DNA of 64,000 bases, taken from the NCBI RefSeq assembly GCF_003335505.1, contig NZ_QPEX01000030.1, positions 62,001 to 126,000 on the forward strand, in the 5' to 3' direction. The first letter of the stretch is position 1, and each line of letters opens with the position of its first letter. The notes under the pieces were generated by a model. The model was not told the DNA's origin. It saw nothing but the letters and a program-made list of their open reading frames with translations, and searched no databases. This DNA is from Bremerella cremea (GTDB lineage: Bacteria; Planctomycetota; Planctomycetia; Pirellulales; Pirellulaceae). Below are positions 47,052-57,292 of the stretch, piece by piece. The position numbers and the translations under genes were made by a program.

Positions 47052-47957
47052 ATGTCAAGCAATCAGCAGGCTGCTTCGAGTGGAGTTTCCCCTCAGTTTT
47101 TGATTGCGAGTGCGGTGGTGCTCGCGCTTGTTGCTTCGTTCTGGTCGGTCGACATTAAGCTGCTCTCTATCTGGTCGACGCAGTCGGATATGTCGCATGG
47201 TTTTTTTGTTCCCGTGATCTCCCTTTGGCTTCTCTGGTTTCGGGCTGACAAGGCGCCGAAATATGATCAGCTAGGGGGATGGGGAGCGTTTGCGATTGGC
47301 CTTGCGATTATTGCCCTGGGCATTGCAATGCGATGCTCTGGAATACTATTTCGCACGACAATTATCGAAGCATGGTCGATTATCTTGGTCGCACTAGGAA
47401 TGGTGGTGGCTGTTGGGGGGATTAAAGGGCTCCGGTGGGCATGGCCTTCGGTGCTTTTTTTGGCCTTCATGCTTCCTCTGCCGGCGTCGATTGGCGGTGT
47501 TTTTGGAGCCAATCTCCAAGCGGTTGCGACCGTTGTAAGCAATTACACGCTTCAGCTCATTGGCGTGCCGGCTGTTGCGGAAGGTAATGTAATTTGGCTT
47601 TCGACTCGGCCACTCGGTGTTGCGGAGGCATGCAATGGCTTACGCATGCTAACTGCTTTCTTCGCAATATCGGTTGCATGCTGTTTCATTCTTGATCGTC
47701 CCTTATGGCAAAAACTAGTTTTAGTAGCCAGTGCCCCGGTTGTTGGCATTGTTGCCAATGTGTTTCGGATTACGCTTATTGGGGTGATCTACGAGCAGGG
47801 ACCAAGCGAGGCGACATCGGTATTTGTCCATGATCTTGCAGGTTGGCTGATGATGCCACTTGCGATCGTTATTTTGATGATAGAACTATGGGTCTTATCT
47901 GGCATTGTTTTGCCTGATGAGTCTGAGTTTTCTTATCCCGATGAAGTTTCGGTGTAA
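47052..47957 (+). CDS. Exosortase (EpsH family)
   Basis: 301 residues from ATG 47052 (no clear ribosome site). About eight helices. The catalytic trio is visible: Cys194 in VAEACNGLRML, Arg239 in NVFRITLI and His260 in FVHDLAGWLMMP. Exosortases are transpeptidase-like membrane enzymes that cut PEP-CTERM proteins and are thought to attach them to envelope or EPS material. Two PEP-CTERM substrates lie just upstream, and an EpsI-family partner is encoded two genes downstream. It is the first gene of the plus-strand EPS operon. Confidence 0.95.
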   Translation: MSSNQQAASSGVSPQFLIASAVVLALVASFWSVDIKLLSIWSTQSDMSHGFFVPVISLWLLWFRADKAPKYDQLGGWGAFAIGLAIIALGIAMRCSGILFRTTIIEAWSIILVALGMVVAVGGIKGLRWAWPSVLFLAFMLPLPASIGGVFGANLQAVATVVSNYTLQLIGVPAVAEGNVIWLSTRPLGVAEACNGLRMLTAFFAISVACCFILDRPLWQKLVLVASAPVVGIVANVFRITLIGVIYEQGPSEATSVFVHDLAGWLMMPLAIVILMIELWVLSGIVLPDESEFSYPDEVSV

Positions 47958-48057
47958 GCGATGTTCGGCGTGTAAGGCATTTACGCGATGAACTGGTTTG
48001 GGTGTTGTTTCTGAGTAGAGTGTTGTTTCTGGGCAGTGAAGGGCAAAGAAGATCGCT

Positions 48058-50469
48058 ATGTCAAACGGAAACTTGGTGATTCCATCTGATAACAATCGAC
48101 AGGCAGCGAGTGTCAATGTCCCCGGCCGAGTTGTTGATGTGCGGTCCTCCGATGAGGACAGCAATCGTATGGGACAGGTCGTTCATTCATTGCGGCGTCA
48201 ATGGCTCGCATCAGTAGTCCTGGGAGTTTTGCTTGCGGTGCCTATTGGTGTTGGGGTTTGGCTATTGCAAGCCCCGAAGTATTCCTCTTCAGCTTATCTC
48301 CGTATTTCAGCAAATGACCAACCTTTGGCATTCAAAACGGTAGAGCAAGCCGCGAGGAATGATTTTCGGACCTTTAAGAATACGCAAGTCCAGTTGATGA
48401 TTACGCCTTTTGTCTTGAGTAAGGCACTTGGCAAAGATGGCATCATAAACCTTCCTGTAATTGCCGAGAATGAAAACCCTTTGGAATGGCTGCAAAAGGA
48501 GTTGCAGGTTCGCTTTCCGGGGGATGCGGAAATTCTGCAAGTTTCTATGTCTAGCGCAGATCCCACTACCGCAATGAAGATTGTTAATGCGGTGGTTGGT
48601 GCCTACCAAGAGGAGGTCATTGAGTCAGAGCGGATGGCTCGTGTCAGACGTTTGGACAACCTCGAGCGAGTCTATAACGAAACCGAGGCAAAAGCACGCA
48701 GTAAACGTTCCGATCTGCGTACGCTTGCAGAAACGCTGGGAACGAGTGATAGCGACACGCTGAGTTTGGCACAGCAGGGCTCGGTTCAGCATTATGGGCT
48801 GGTACGTAATGAGCTTGCTCAAGTGCGTTTTGATTTGATGAGAGCTCAGGGCGAGCTTGATTTTCTTACTTCAAGCAACAGCTCAAGCCAAGCTGCGGAC
48901 AAGGCTCAAGCGGAGCCTTCAAAAGAAGTAGAAAAGACTGTTTCTGGAGAGAATGCCGCATTGCCTGTTGGTTCTGATCAGGCATTGGTTGCCGATGCAG
49001 CTACGGTAGAAGGAGAGCAGTCGGAAGAGATAGAGCCTCAGCTTTCCGAGGTTGAAATGAACGAGGCAATTTCTAGTGATCCGATCTCGGTGAAGTTGCA
49101 GGCTGAATTAGATCGCTTTGAGGAGCCGCAATATACCCTGACGCCTGCTGCTTACCAGCGTTATCGTGAAACGAACTCGGCTGCAATTAAATCGTTAGAG
49201 AGTCGCCTGAAAGAACGTCGCGAGCATCTTGAGCTGCTTGTTAAGGAACGTATTGCTCAGGATTTGGCTGCCCAGGCTAAAGGTGAAATTGCTCGCAAAG
49301 GCTCTAGTATTTTAGCAGTTCCTGAGGTGGATAACACCCTGCCGGATTTGAGGGTTCGTGTGGGCGTTCTAAAGCAACAAGAGGAGACTCTTGCTGCAGA
49401 AGTTGCTGTGCTTGAAAAAGAGGTGCGAACTTATGGGCGGTCGTCGGTTGAAGTTGAGATGATGCGTTCCGAGATCGAGGGCTTGGATAGCATCGTTCAG
49501 CAATTGAGCGCAGAGATTGAACGCACCAAGATCGAATTACGGGGAACTCCGCGTATCACGCTTTTAAGCAAGGCAGAACCAGGCACGGTCACCGATAAAA
49601 AACGCCCAATCATGATTACGGCGGCTGCTGCGTTGGCTGGGTTGGTGCTTCCTGGTGGGTTGCTTGTTTTGCGTGACTTCCAGAAGAAACGGCTCAGCGA
49701 TTTGCCAACGACTCGTGACGAGCTTGGTTTGGAAATTCTGGGAACCATTCCCCGGTTGCCTCGCGGAATTACCCGAAAGCCTAAGGCTTTGGCGGTCAAC
49801 CTGGGGCCATTTGAGGATCGGGTTCGCGATTCTTCAGATTCGGTAGCCGCGACAATTCTTCGTCGGGCTGCAACTCAGAAGTGTCAGGTGCTCTTGATTT
49901 CGAGTGCGATGCCGCAGGAAGGCAAATCAAGTTTAACTTGTCATTTAGCAATTAGTCTGGCTAATGCTGGTCGGCGTGTTGTTATTGTCGATTTTGATTT
50001 GCGTCGTCCCAGTATGCACCGTATTCTTGGCTTGCCAATCGGGCCGGGGGTAAGCGATCTGCTTGCCGGTCAGGCTGAACTCGCCGACGTTGTAAAAGCA
50101 ACGGACATTCCGAACGTTAGCTTTTTACCCGCAGGGGTTGAAGAGCAGTCTATCTCTCGTGGAGCTACTTCTGGGGTGCTTGACGCAATCTTGGGTGATC
50201 TTCGAAAGCGATATGACTTTGTCATTGTGGACGCAGGCCCAGTTTTAGGATCGCCAAGTACACGTTTATTGGCTCAGCCACAGTACGTCGACGGCGTAAT
50301 TCTTTCCGTATTCAAAGATGTGAGTCAGGTCACTCAGGTCGAGGATGCGAAAAGGGTGTTGACTAGCTTTGGAGCGCCTATCTTAGGGACCGTTCTGTCA
50401 GGCTACTCAACGGGGATGTATTACTCCTATACGGCTCGCACGAAGAGCACAGTTGAAGTCGCGAAATAA
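48058..50469 (+). CDS. Wzc-type bacterial tyrosine kinase / chain-length regulator
   Basis: 803 residues. The N-terminal Wzz-like part has a first helix at about 46-66 and SSAYLRISANDQ, then a long coiled-coil periplasmic region with an acidic low-complexity insert around residues 295-340. A second helix (MITAAAALAGLVLPGGLLVL) is at about 522-540. The cytoplasmic BY-kinase has Walker A (MPQEGKSSLTCHLA), Walker A' (VVIVDFDLRRPSMH) and FVIVDAGPVLGSPS. The Tyr-rich tail is short (YSTGMYYSYTARTKS). It controls EPS chain length and export together with the Wza-like protein. Confidence 0.93.
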   Translation: MSNGNLVIPSDNNRQAASVNVPGRVVDVRSSDEDSNRMGQVVHSLRRQWLASVVLGVLLAVPIGVGVWLLQAPKYSSSAYLRISANDQPLAFKTVEQAARNDFRTFKNTQVQLMITPFVLSKALGKDGIINLPVIAENENPLEWLQKELQVRFPGDAEILQVSMSSADPTTAMKIVNAVVGAYQEEVIESERMARVRRLDNLERVYNETEAKARSKRSDLRTLAETLGTSDSDTLSLAQQGSVQHYGLVRNELAQVRFDLMRAQGELDFLTSSNSSSQAADKAQAEPSKEVEKTVSGENAALPVGSDQALVADAATVEGEQSEEIEPQLSEVEMNEAISSDPISVKLQAELDRFEEPQYTLTPAAYQRYRETNSAAIKSLESRLKERREHLELLVKERIAQDLAAQAKGEIARKGSSILAVPEVDNTLPDLRVRVGVLKQQEETLAAEVAVLEKEVRTYGRSSVEVEMMRSEIEGLDSIVQQLSAEIERTKIELRGTPRITLLSKAEPGTVTDKKRPIMITAAAALAGLVLPGGLLVLRDFQKKRLSDLPTTRDELGLEILGTIPRLPRGITRKPKALAVNLGPFEDRVRDSSDSVAATILRRAATQKCQVLLISSAMPQEGKSSLTCHLAISLANAGRRVVIVDFDLRRPSMHRILGLPIGPGVSDLLAGQAELADVVKATDIPNVSFLPAGVEEQSISRGATSGVLDAILGDLRKRYDFVIVDAGPVLGSPSTRLLAQPQYVDGVILSVFKDVSQVTQVEDAKRVLTSFGAPILGTVLSGYSTGMYYSYTARTKSTVEVAK

Positions 50470-50487
50470 CCACGGGCCTGTTTCATT

Positions 50488-51120
50488 ATGAATAATACCT
50501 TGCTTCGAACCGTATTGGTTTGTGGGTTTGTTTTGCTTTGCTCTGCCGGGGTTGCCTTGGTGGAGATGAAGTTTGATGTATCTATCCGTCAGCCTGCAGT
50601 TGCCATCGATAGCCTTCCCGAAACACTCTCAGGGTGGAGTAGCGAGGATGTGCCTATGGATCCTGAGGTTACGCGATTCGCTGGTGCTGAAGCTACCGTC
50701 AGCCGGGTCTATCGCCGTAATGGTGAGATTCCTGTTTCCGTGTATGCAGCGGTGTGGGCGGATGAAGAAACCGTTTCCAGTATTGCTCCGCATCCGCCAG
50801 GCGTTTGTTATCCAAACGCTGGCTGGACATTGGAACGCGAAAAAGTTGTTGTCGTTGACGACTCAGTGCCCATTCAATTGTTAGAGTTTTCGCGAGCTGG
50901 AGAGCATGTTATTACGGCACACTGGTATCAGCTCGGAGAGCTGCGGTATGTAGATCGTGACAAAGGACGCTTAGGGCTGGCATCGCTTTGGGGGGAATCG
51001 AGTTGGCCTCCCTTAGTCAAAATCTTGCTTCAAACACAAGCTTCAAGCATTGAGGAGGCCGAAAGTCGTTTGACTGCTATTGCCACGGACGTCAATCAAT
51101 TTACGAAGACAGTACAGTAG
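50488..51120 (+). CDS. EpsI-family exosortase-associated protein (DUF3485)
   Basis: 210 residues. One N-terminal helix anchors a periplasmic domain with SLPETLSGWSSEDVPMDPEV near the start and SSIAPHPPGVCYPNAGWTLE in the middle. The HPPGVCYPNAGW segment is the EpsI signature and includes a conserved Cys. EpsI proteins accompany exosortases, sometimes as a fusion, and their exact step is unknown. The gene starts 18 bp after the tyrosine kinase gene and is followed 61 bp later by the TPR gene, in one operon. Confidence 0.9.
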   Translation: MNNTLLRTVLVCGFVLLCSAGVALVEMKFDVSIRQPAVAIDSLPETLSGWSSEDVPMDPEVTRFAGAEATVSRVYRRNGEIPVSVYAAVWADEETVSSIAPHPPGVCYPNAGWTLEREKVVVVDDSVPIQLLEFSRAGEHVITAHWYQLGELRYVDRDKGRLGLASLWGESSWPPLVKILLQTQASSIEEAESRLTAIATDVNQFTKTVQ

Positions 51121-51181
51121 TTGATTGCAACTGCTTCCGTGTGACTCAGCCCCACTGGGTATTGATAGCGTTAGGAATTCA

Positions 51182-54100
51182 ATGTTAGCACGCCTGAATT
51201 ATCGCTTTATCGCATTGCTCTTTGTGGCTCTAGCTCTCTTTGCGGCAATCGTTCACGGCATTCATACCGTCCAGTTGTCAAGGCATACGGCTTCGTTCTT
51301 GCGAGAAGCGAGGCGTGTCCGCAGTGAAGGACGCATGCTGGACGCCTTGGCTCATTATCGCCGTTATACGTTGGTTGCCCCCAATGATGTTGCTGCTTTA
51401 ACCGAGTTTGGCTATCTCCTGCGGGATGCGGGCAGCCCCGATCAGGCCTATTTGATTCTCAGCCGTTCCTTTCAAATTGACCCTAATCAGGATGGGCTTT
51501 GCTTAGCGTTGGTTGACCTGGCGATTGCCCTGCAGCGTTTTGCAGATGCACGCGACTATTTGGCGAACGTCTTAATTCCCGCATCTCCAGACGATCCTGA
51601 ATTGCTGGGGAAGTTGGCGGTTTGCCAAGCAGGGCTCGGTGAATTTCGACAGGCATGCGACAATCTTGAGCATGCGATTAAGGGGGATCCTAGTAATATT
51701 GGCTTGTATCTTCGTTTAGCGAATTTGCAGAACTCGTCACTGAATAGTTACGGCGACGCTAAGGTAACGCTGGACGAAATGGTAGCGAATAATGTTCGTG
51801 ATCCATTGGCTTATGTTGCTCGCGGGCATTGGGTGATGTCGGCCGTCTCGGGGAATGCTGTAGATGGGCAGGGGCGCACCGGCGGTGGGGCCTTACAGAC
51901 GCTTGAAAGTCATCGGTATGCCGAAGTGCAGTCCGATTTGAATGAAGCCTTGCAGCTTGCCCCGGCGTCTGTAGATGCTAATTTGCTGGGAGCAGAGTTG
52001 GCGCTCACTCAGATGGATTTAGATAAGGCCGTTGAGTTTGCAACGCGGGCAAAGCGGATTGCTGCCAACGAGCCTTACCCGGTTCGTCTGCTGGTTCGTG
52101 TTGCCAGTCTCAAGGGTGATCACAATAAGGCAATTGAAGTAGCACGCGAAGGCTTGAAAAATTGGCCGAATGATTTTCAACTTCAATGGATGCTGGCGAA
52201 CCTTCTCATTGATGGTCAGAAGATCGATGATGCTTTGCCGGTCATAGAGCATCTTCGTGTGTTGTCTCCTGATCCTTCTCTTATTGCCTTGCTTGAGGCG
52301 AGAGTCTTGGCGGTAGAAGGAAAGTGGCGAGAATCGGCAAAGTTAGTTGAACAGAATCGGGCTCGACTTATGAATTGGCCGGCAATCGCCAGTCGTGCTG
52401 ACTTTCATCTTGGACGCTGTTATCAGCAATTGGCACGTCCCGATCAGGAGTTGAATGCCTATCGCCGAGCGCTTGCAGTTGATCCGAATTCGAGGGATCT
52501 GCGTTTGGCAGTTGCGAATGCTCTTCGTAATTCCAATAAGTTTGATGAAGCATTTGAAGAGTATCGGGCGATCGTCGAAGGTGGTTCTCAGGGGGCTGAG
52601 GATGAAAAAAAAGGAGTGCCGCTTGAGGCAGTTGTTAATTACTTTCGCTTGCTGGTACGCGAAGAAAGCCTGAAAACAAACGGAAAGTCGCTAGAGCGTG
52701 TTGTCGATGCAATGGATCGTCTGGAAGAACGTAATCCGGGGATCATGTATCTTCCGATCTTGAGGGCTGAGCTATATGTTGCTCAAGGGGATCTTGAGAA
52801 AGCCTCTAAGTTAATCCATGACGCGAGGGGTAATAATCCAGAACTCTTTGATTTCTTTTCGGCAGAAGTCATGCTGGCTTGCCAAAAGGAAGATTGGGAC
52901 GCTGTCGATCGACTATTGGCTGAGGGCAAAGAGACCTTTGACAAAGATCCACGATTTTGGATGCTGTCGGGAAAAAGTGCGGTGCTTCGGTATGGAATCG
53001 AGTCCGGCGACACTATTCGGGATATTGCTAAGGACGAGAGTCTCAAGAGTAGCAAATCGTATTCTGATGTGTTGAGTTATCTGGCGTCCCTTGCATTTTG
53101 GATTCAGGATGCTGAGCTGACCAAGGAACTCGGACAGCAAGTCATCGCAGCCGAGCCTAATCAATTGGCGATTCGGTTATTGCTTTTGGAAAGTGCATTT
53201 CGCGAGAAAAATCTTGCTGATGTCGCCCCTTTGCTGGCAGAAGTGGAAGTAATTGATGGCCGGCATGCAACATGGAATTATGGGGAGGCCATGCGGCTTG
53301 TACTTGAGGTGCAAGCAGCCGATGGGAAAGATGAAGATAGGAAAGTTTTAAAGGCTTTTGCGCACTTGGCCGATGCCCAGAAGTTGCGTCCAGGTTGGGG
53401 GCGTGCGATCACCTTTGAGGCTCAGCTTTTAGAGCTACAAGGGCAGGAAGATATGGCGTTGTCGAAATATCTTGATGCCATATCGCTTGGTGAACGTGAT
53501 CCTAAAGCATTGCAGCGTGCGACTTTTCTTTTGTTTCAGCGAGGCCGTTATGCCGAAGTTGATCGGTTGCTTGGCCAGCTGAATGAGAACGGCAGTAGCT
53601 TGTCTACCGAGTTGCTCCATACAGGCGCTGAAGCGGCCATTCAAATGGGAAAACTGGGACGTGCTTTGCAGTTAGCTCAGGATTTCGCGGAGACTTCAGA
53701 ACGCTCTGAGGATCATGTTTGGCTTGCGCAGCTTTTGGTGATGCTGGACCGGCACGACGAGGCAGAAGCTGAGATGAAGAAAGCTTCTGAACTGGCTCCT
53801 TCGCAGCCTGGGCCATGGCTTGGTATGGTTGGAATCTACGCGCGGCGAAATCAGCGTGAGCTTGCCATAAAAGCGATGGAGGATGGGAGCAAGGAGCTAG
53901 AGGACAGCCAGAAAGATCTCTTTCTCGGGCAGTGCTATGAGATTCTTGGGGAAAGAGGAAAGGCAGAGGCTTCGTATCTAGCCGCAACCCAAAACCAGCC
54001 TGACAGTATTCAAGCTCAGGTCTCGCTGGTTAACTTCTATTTGCGTAATTCGCGACGGGTTGAGGCTCGGCGCGAGCTGCAGGTTTTGCTTGAGCGTGAT

Positions 54101-55474
54101 GAAATCGAAACAGACATGGCTTGTTGGGCTCGTCGTAATCTTGCAATTCAGCTTGCGACCGAGCCCAATGAGGAAAACACGAAGTTAGCCTTAGATCTGC
54201 TTGACGAGAATGAGAAAGAGGTGGGCAAGATAAAGGGCGATCAAATTGCTCGCGCCTCTATCTTGGCGTCGCTTCCCTCTGAAGCGTCTCGGCTTGAGGC
54301 GATCAAAGTCCTAGAAGCCGTTGGAATAGGTAATCTGAGCCTCGACGAGCAGTTTTTGTTGGCCAAGCTCTATGCGAGGCATGGGCAACTGCAGAAGGCT
54401 ACCCATCTCTTGCGGCAGCTTGCGATCCGATCTTCGGCTGACCCAAAATATCTGCGGACATATGTTGCTGCTTTGATTCAGGTCGGCGAGGAGAGTGAGG
54501 CTATTCTTTGGCTAGATAAGCTGCGTGAAGCATCCCCGAATCACTTTACGACGGTTGATTTGGAATCCAGGGTCTTGTTTGCTCGTCAGCGATACGAGCA
54601 GATTCCCAGCTTGCTAAACAGCTGGCTAAATCTGGAGGCATCTGCTGAAGAGAAAGGGATTTCTGGTCGGACGGTGCAATTGGAGTGGGTGCTTTCTCGG
54701 CTAGAGGGGTTTGCGGCGGAGTTAAAAAAAGAGGAGAAAGCGAGCGTTGCTGAATCCTTTGAGATTGAAGCACTAGGGCTTCGTGATGGCTTGGATGAGC
54801 CTCAAATGAAACTAGAGAGGGCAATTGGGCTTGCTGCGCGAGGCAATATGCCTGCGTCTGTCACCCTCTTAAAAGACCTGCCTGGCAAGGTGCCTGCACG
54901 AGATTTAGGGCGAGCAGTTTCCTATCTCGTCGCATTGGGGCCAGATGGGGATTTGCTGAAGGATATTGAGCAACTTCTGACCGCGGCCAAGCAGGAATAT
55001 GCCAGCGATAAGGCGATCTCGTCGGTTATGGCAGACGTGTTGTTGATGGAGGGTAAGTTCATGGACGCGCAAGAGATCTATCTCAAGATAATCGAGGAAG
55101 ATCCGGCAGATGTTCATGCACTAAACAATTGTGCCTTGGCGATGGTTTATGCGGGGGTGAAGTCTGAGGAGGCAATTCATTTAGCAAGCGAAGCAATCGC
55201 CTCTAAGGGGGAATTGCCCCCGCTGTTGGATACGCGTGGAATGGCTTATTTGGCTGCAGGTAAGAATGAGTTAGCGATCCAAGACTTTCAGACGGCAATT
55301 GCCAATAGCCCTCAACCGGAGTATTACTTCCATCTTGCTCTTGCGCAAAAGGCCGCAGGGATGATGAAAGAAAGCAACGCTTCCTTTGATGTGATCAGAT
55401 ATAGAAAATTTAATGAACTGCAGCTGCATCCTACCGAACGAGGTGCTTACGAGGAACTATCTGCCGTTGAGTAA
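51182..55474 (+). CDS. Very large TPR-repeat membrane-anchored protein of the EPS/exosortase locus
   Basis: 1430 residues from ATG 51182, with AGGA 7 nt upstream; the longer reading has no ribosome site. One N-terminal helix (FIALLFVALALFAAIVHGI) is followed almost entirely by tetratricopeptide repeats, for example RRALAVDPNSRDLRLAVANALRNSNKFDEAFEEYRAI and KIIEEDPADVHALNNCALAMVYAGVKSEEAIHLASEAI. This resembles the TPR protein (PrsT) that accompanies PEP-CTERM/exosortase loci, but is larger. It probably scaffolds export or polymerisation proteins in the periplasm. Confidence 0.85.
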   Translation: MLARLNYRFIALLFVALALFAAIVHGIHTVQLSRHTASFLREARRVRSEGRMLDALAHYRRYTLVAPNDVAALTEFGYLLRDAGSPDQAYLILSRSFQIDPNQDGLCLALVDLAIALQRFADARDYLANVLIPASPDDPELLGKLAVCQAGLGEFRQACDNLEHAIKGDPSNIGLYLRLANLQNSSLNSYGDAKVTLDEMVANNVRDPLAYVARGHWVMSAVSGNAVDGQGRTGGGALQTLESHRYAEVQSDLNEALQLAPASVDANLLGAELALTQMDLDKAVEFATRAKRIAANEPYPVRLLVRVASLKGDHNKAIEVAREGLKNWPNDFQLQWMLANLLIDGQKIDDALPVIEHLRVLSPDPSLIALLEARVLAVEGKWRESAKLVEQNRARLMNWPAIASRADFHLGRCYQQLARPDQELNAYRRALAVDPNSRDLRLAVANALRNSNKFDEAFEEYRAIVEGGSQGAEDEKKGVPLEAVVNYFRLLVREESLKTNGKSLERVVDAMDRLEERNPGIMYLPILRAELYVAQGDLEKASKLIHDARGNNPELFDFFSAEVMLACQKEDWDAVDRLLAEGKETFDKDPRFWMLSGKSAVLRYGIESGDTIRDIAKDESLKSSKSYSDVLSYLASLAFWIQDAELTKELGQQVIAAEPNQLAIRLLLLESAFREKNLADVAPLLAEVEVIDGRHATWNYGEAMRLVLEVQAADGKDEDRKVLKAFAHLADAQKLRPGWGRAITFEAQLLELQGQEDMALSKYLDAISLGERDPKALQRATFLLFQRGRYAEVDRLLGQLNENGSSLSTELLHTGAEAAIQMGKLGRALQLAQDFAETSERSEDHVWLAQLLVMLDRHDEAEAEMKKASELAPSQPGPWLGMVGIYARRNQRELAIKAMEDGSKELEDSQKDLFLGQCYEILGERGKAEASYLAATQNQPDSIQAQVSLVNFYLRNSRRVEARRELQVLLERDEIETDMACWARRNLAIQLATEPNEENTKLALDLLDENEKEVGKIKGDQIARASILASLPSEASRLEAIKVLEAVGIGNLSLDEQFLLAKLYARHGQLQKATHLLRQLAIRSSADPKYLRTYVAALIQVGEESEAILWLDKLREASPNHFTTVDLESRVLFARQRYEQIPSLLNSWLNLEASAEEKGISGRTVQLEWVLSRLEGFAAELKKEEKASVAESFEIEALGLRDGLDEPQMKLERAIGLAARGNMPASVTLLKDLPGKVPARDLGRAVSYLVALGPDGDLLKDIEQLLTAAKQEYASDKAISSVMADVLLMEGKFMDAQEIYLKIIEEDPADVHALNNCALAMVYAGVKSEEAIHLASEAIASKGELPPLLDTRGMAYLAAGKNELAIQDFQTAIANSPQPEYYFHLALAQKAAGMMKESNASFDVIRYRKFNELQLHPTERGAYEELSAVE

Positions 55475-55711
55475 ATGATTACGGTCGCTCTGGTCGGGAG
55501 TGTGTCGTGTTGGCAGTTTAAGCTTTGAGATTTCTTGTGATCGATAGTTGACTTGGGTAAACATGGTGCATAGTCTGGCCTTTGTGGTTTGTTCTCCTAC
55601 TGCTGCTTTCAAGATGGTGGCTCATGCCCTGTCGATTGTGGTTTTTGTTCTCCTGACTAGGATGTGAACGGACAGCGATTCGTAGGAAACTTAAGCCCTT
55701 GGGAATATCTT

Positions 55712-57292
55712 ATGGCAGGTGAAAGTACGATTGTGCTTGCTCCAGAACGTGTAGAGACCAGGATTTCAGCGCCTCCGGTAGATGATCGTCATCTATTTCC
55801 GGTAGGCCCTCAGGCTGCCTCCGTGGCGTCGAGCATGGAAGTGCCGATGGCACGGCGACTTGCCGACTTGTCGTTGCGGCAGTCCTTTTTGTTTGGGCTT
55901 CCGTTGATGGCCACTGATTTTGGTGTCATGTGGGCAACGGTATATCTTGTTAGTTATTGCGAGTCGCTCTTGCTGGCTCCACCTTATGCCGGTATCAGTG
56001 CGACCATTGCCAGTTTTGCGGCCTCGCTGTTAGTGCTTATCGCTTACGGCTCTGGGCTATACCCTGCAATTGGGATGGCTTCGGTTGTTGAATTTCGTAA
56101 TCTGGTCAAAGCAGCGGGCATCTCTATGGTTGTCTGTTCTTCGATCGCGTTTCTTACGATCACACGAAGCGATTTTCTCTTTTACATTTTGCTGGGGATT
56201 CTTGCTCTGCCGCTGTTGCTGTTATTGCTTCCCTCAGCTCGATTCGTCGTGCGTTCTTTTATGACGCGATTTAGCTGGTGGGGGGCGCCGACGCTCATCT
56301 ATACCAGCCCAGAGCACGCGAAATACCTAGTGCAGCACTTGCGTGGCATGGCAGAGCGTGGGCTTAAGCCGGCGGGCATCTTGGTATCTCCTGGGCAGTA
56401 TTGGGATTCTGGCAGTAAAGACATCGGCTATCCCGTCTTTGATGTGCGGGATGCTATGACTTGTGCGTTAGGTTTGAAGTCGACTTGGGTGTTGGTGGGT
56501 GAAGATCATGAAGCGGAGTCGGAATGTGAAGTTCCTTCGTCGCTTGATCTGATTCCTAATCGAATCGTTTTGTCGCAAAAGAACCCCGTTGGTCTGTGGG
56601 GCGAGCGACAGTGTATCGGCCTTGGTGGTGGCGTTCGCCTGCAGAGTCGTTGTCCCGACACTTTTCGGTGTATCGTTAAACGCGCTTTTGATTTATTGGT
56701 TGCCAGTGTCGCATTGGTCCTGTTGTCGCCTTTCTTTTTGGCGATCGTGTTGCTCATTCGTATCGGTTCCCCTGGGCCTGTCTTTTATGGGCAGACTCGG
56801 GTCGGGCGATTTGGTGTTAGCTTTACGGCTTGGAAGTTCCGTACGATGCGAGTCAATGCAGAGTACGTATTGGAGGAGTGCTTGCGAAATGACCCCGCAC
56901 TACGAGCCGAATGGGAAGCAACACACAAGTTGAAGCGTGATCCACGAATTACTTGGGTGGGCCAGTTTCTGCGAAAAACGAGCTTGGATGAGCTTCCACA
57001 GTTGTGGAATATTTTAATCGGGCAAATGAGTGTCGTTGGTCCACGGCCGATCGTCGACTCCGAGACGTATGACCGGGCCTATATTGTGGACTATCCCAAT
57101 GCGTTTGCTGCTTATAAGACTGTTCGTCCTGGTTTGACGGGCATGTGGCAAATTAGCTGCCGCAATCGTGGCACATACGAGATGCGAATCCATTGGGACG
57201 TCTACTACATTCAGAACTGGTCGCTATGGCTTGATCTATACATTACCTTGCGGACGGTTCGCACTGTATTGCTGCGAGAAGGGGCGTATTAG
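55712..57292 (+). CDS. WbaP-type initiating sugar transferase (undecaprenyl-phosphate glycosyl-1-phosphate transferase)
   Basis: 526 residues from ATG 55712; an upstream GTG (55664) has a ribosome site too close to it. Four to five helices in the first half, a CoA-binding-like domain (WWGAPTLIYTSPEHAKYL) and the catalytic bacterial sugar transferase domain: KRAFDLLVASVALVLLSPFFL, GQTRVGRFGVSFTAWKFRTM, FLRKTSLDELPQLWNILIGQMSVVGPRP, RPGLTGMWQISCRN. It attaches the first sugar phosphate to undecaprenyl phosphate, so it starts the repeat unit of the EPS. Its stop codon overlaps the GTG of the next gene. Confidence 0.93.
   Translation: MAGESTIVLAPERVETRISAPPVDDRHLFPVGPQAASVASSMEVPMARRLADLSLRQSFLFGLPLMATDFGVMWATVYLVSYCESLLLAPPYAGISATIASFAASLLVLIAYGSGLYPAIGMASVVEFRNLVKAAGISMVVCSSIAFLTITRSDFLFYILLGILALPLLLLLLPSARFVVRSFMTRFSWWGAPTLIYTSPEHAKYLVQHLRGMAERGLKPAGILVSPGQYWDSGSKDIGYPVFDVRDAMTCALGLKSTWVLVGEDHEAESECEVPSSLDLIPNRIVLSQKNPVGLWGERQCIGLGGGVRLQSRCPDTFRCIVKRAFDLLVASVALVLLSPFFLAIVLLIRIGSPGPVFYGQTRVGRFGVSFTAWKFRTMRVNAEYVLEECLRNDPALRAEWEATHKLKRDPRITWVGQFLRKTSLDELPQLWNILIGQMSVVGPRPIVDSETYDRAYIVDYPNAFAAYKTVRPGLTGMWQISCRNRGTYEMRIHWDVYYIQNWSLWLDLYITLRTVRTVLLREGAY

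Noticed and set aside
46822..47103. 93-codon plus-strand frame over the start of the exosortase gene
   Set aside because: It begins in the terminator hairpin of the PEP-CTERM gene and overlaps the exosortase start; composition is not protein-like.
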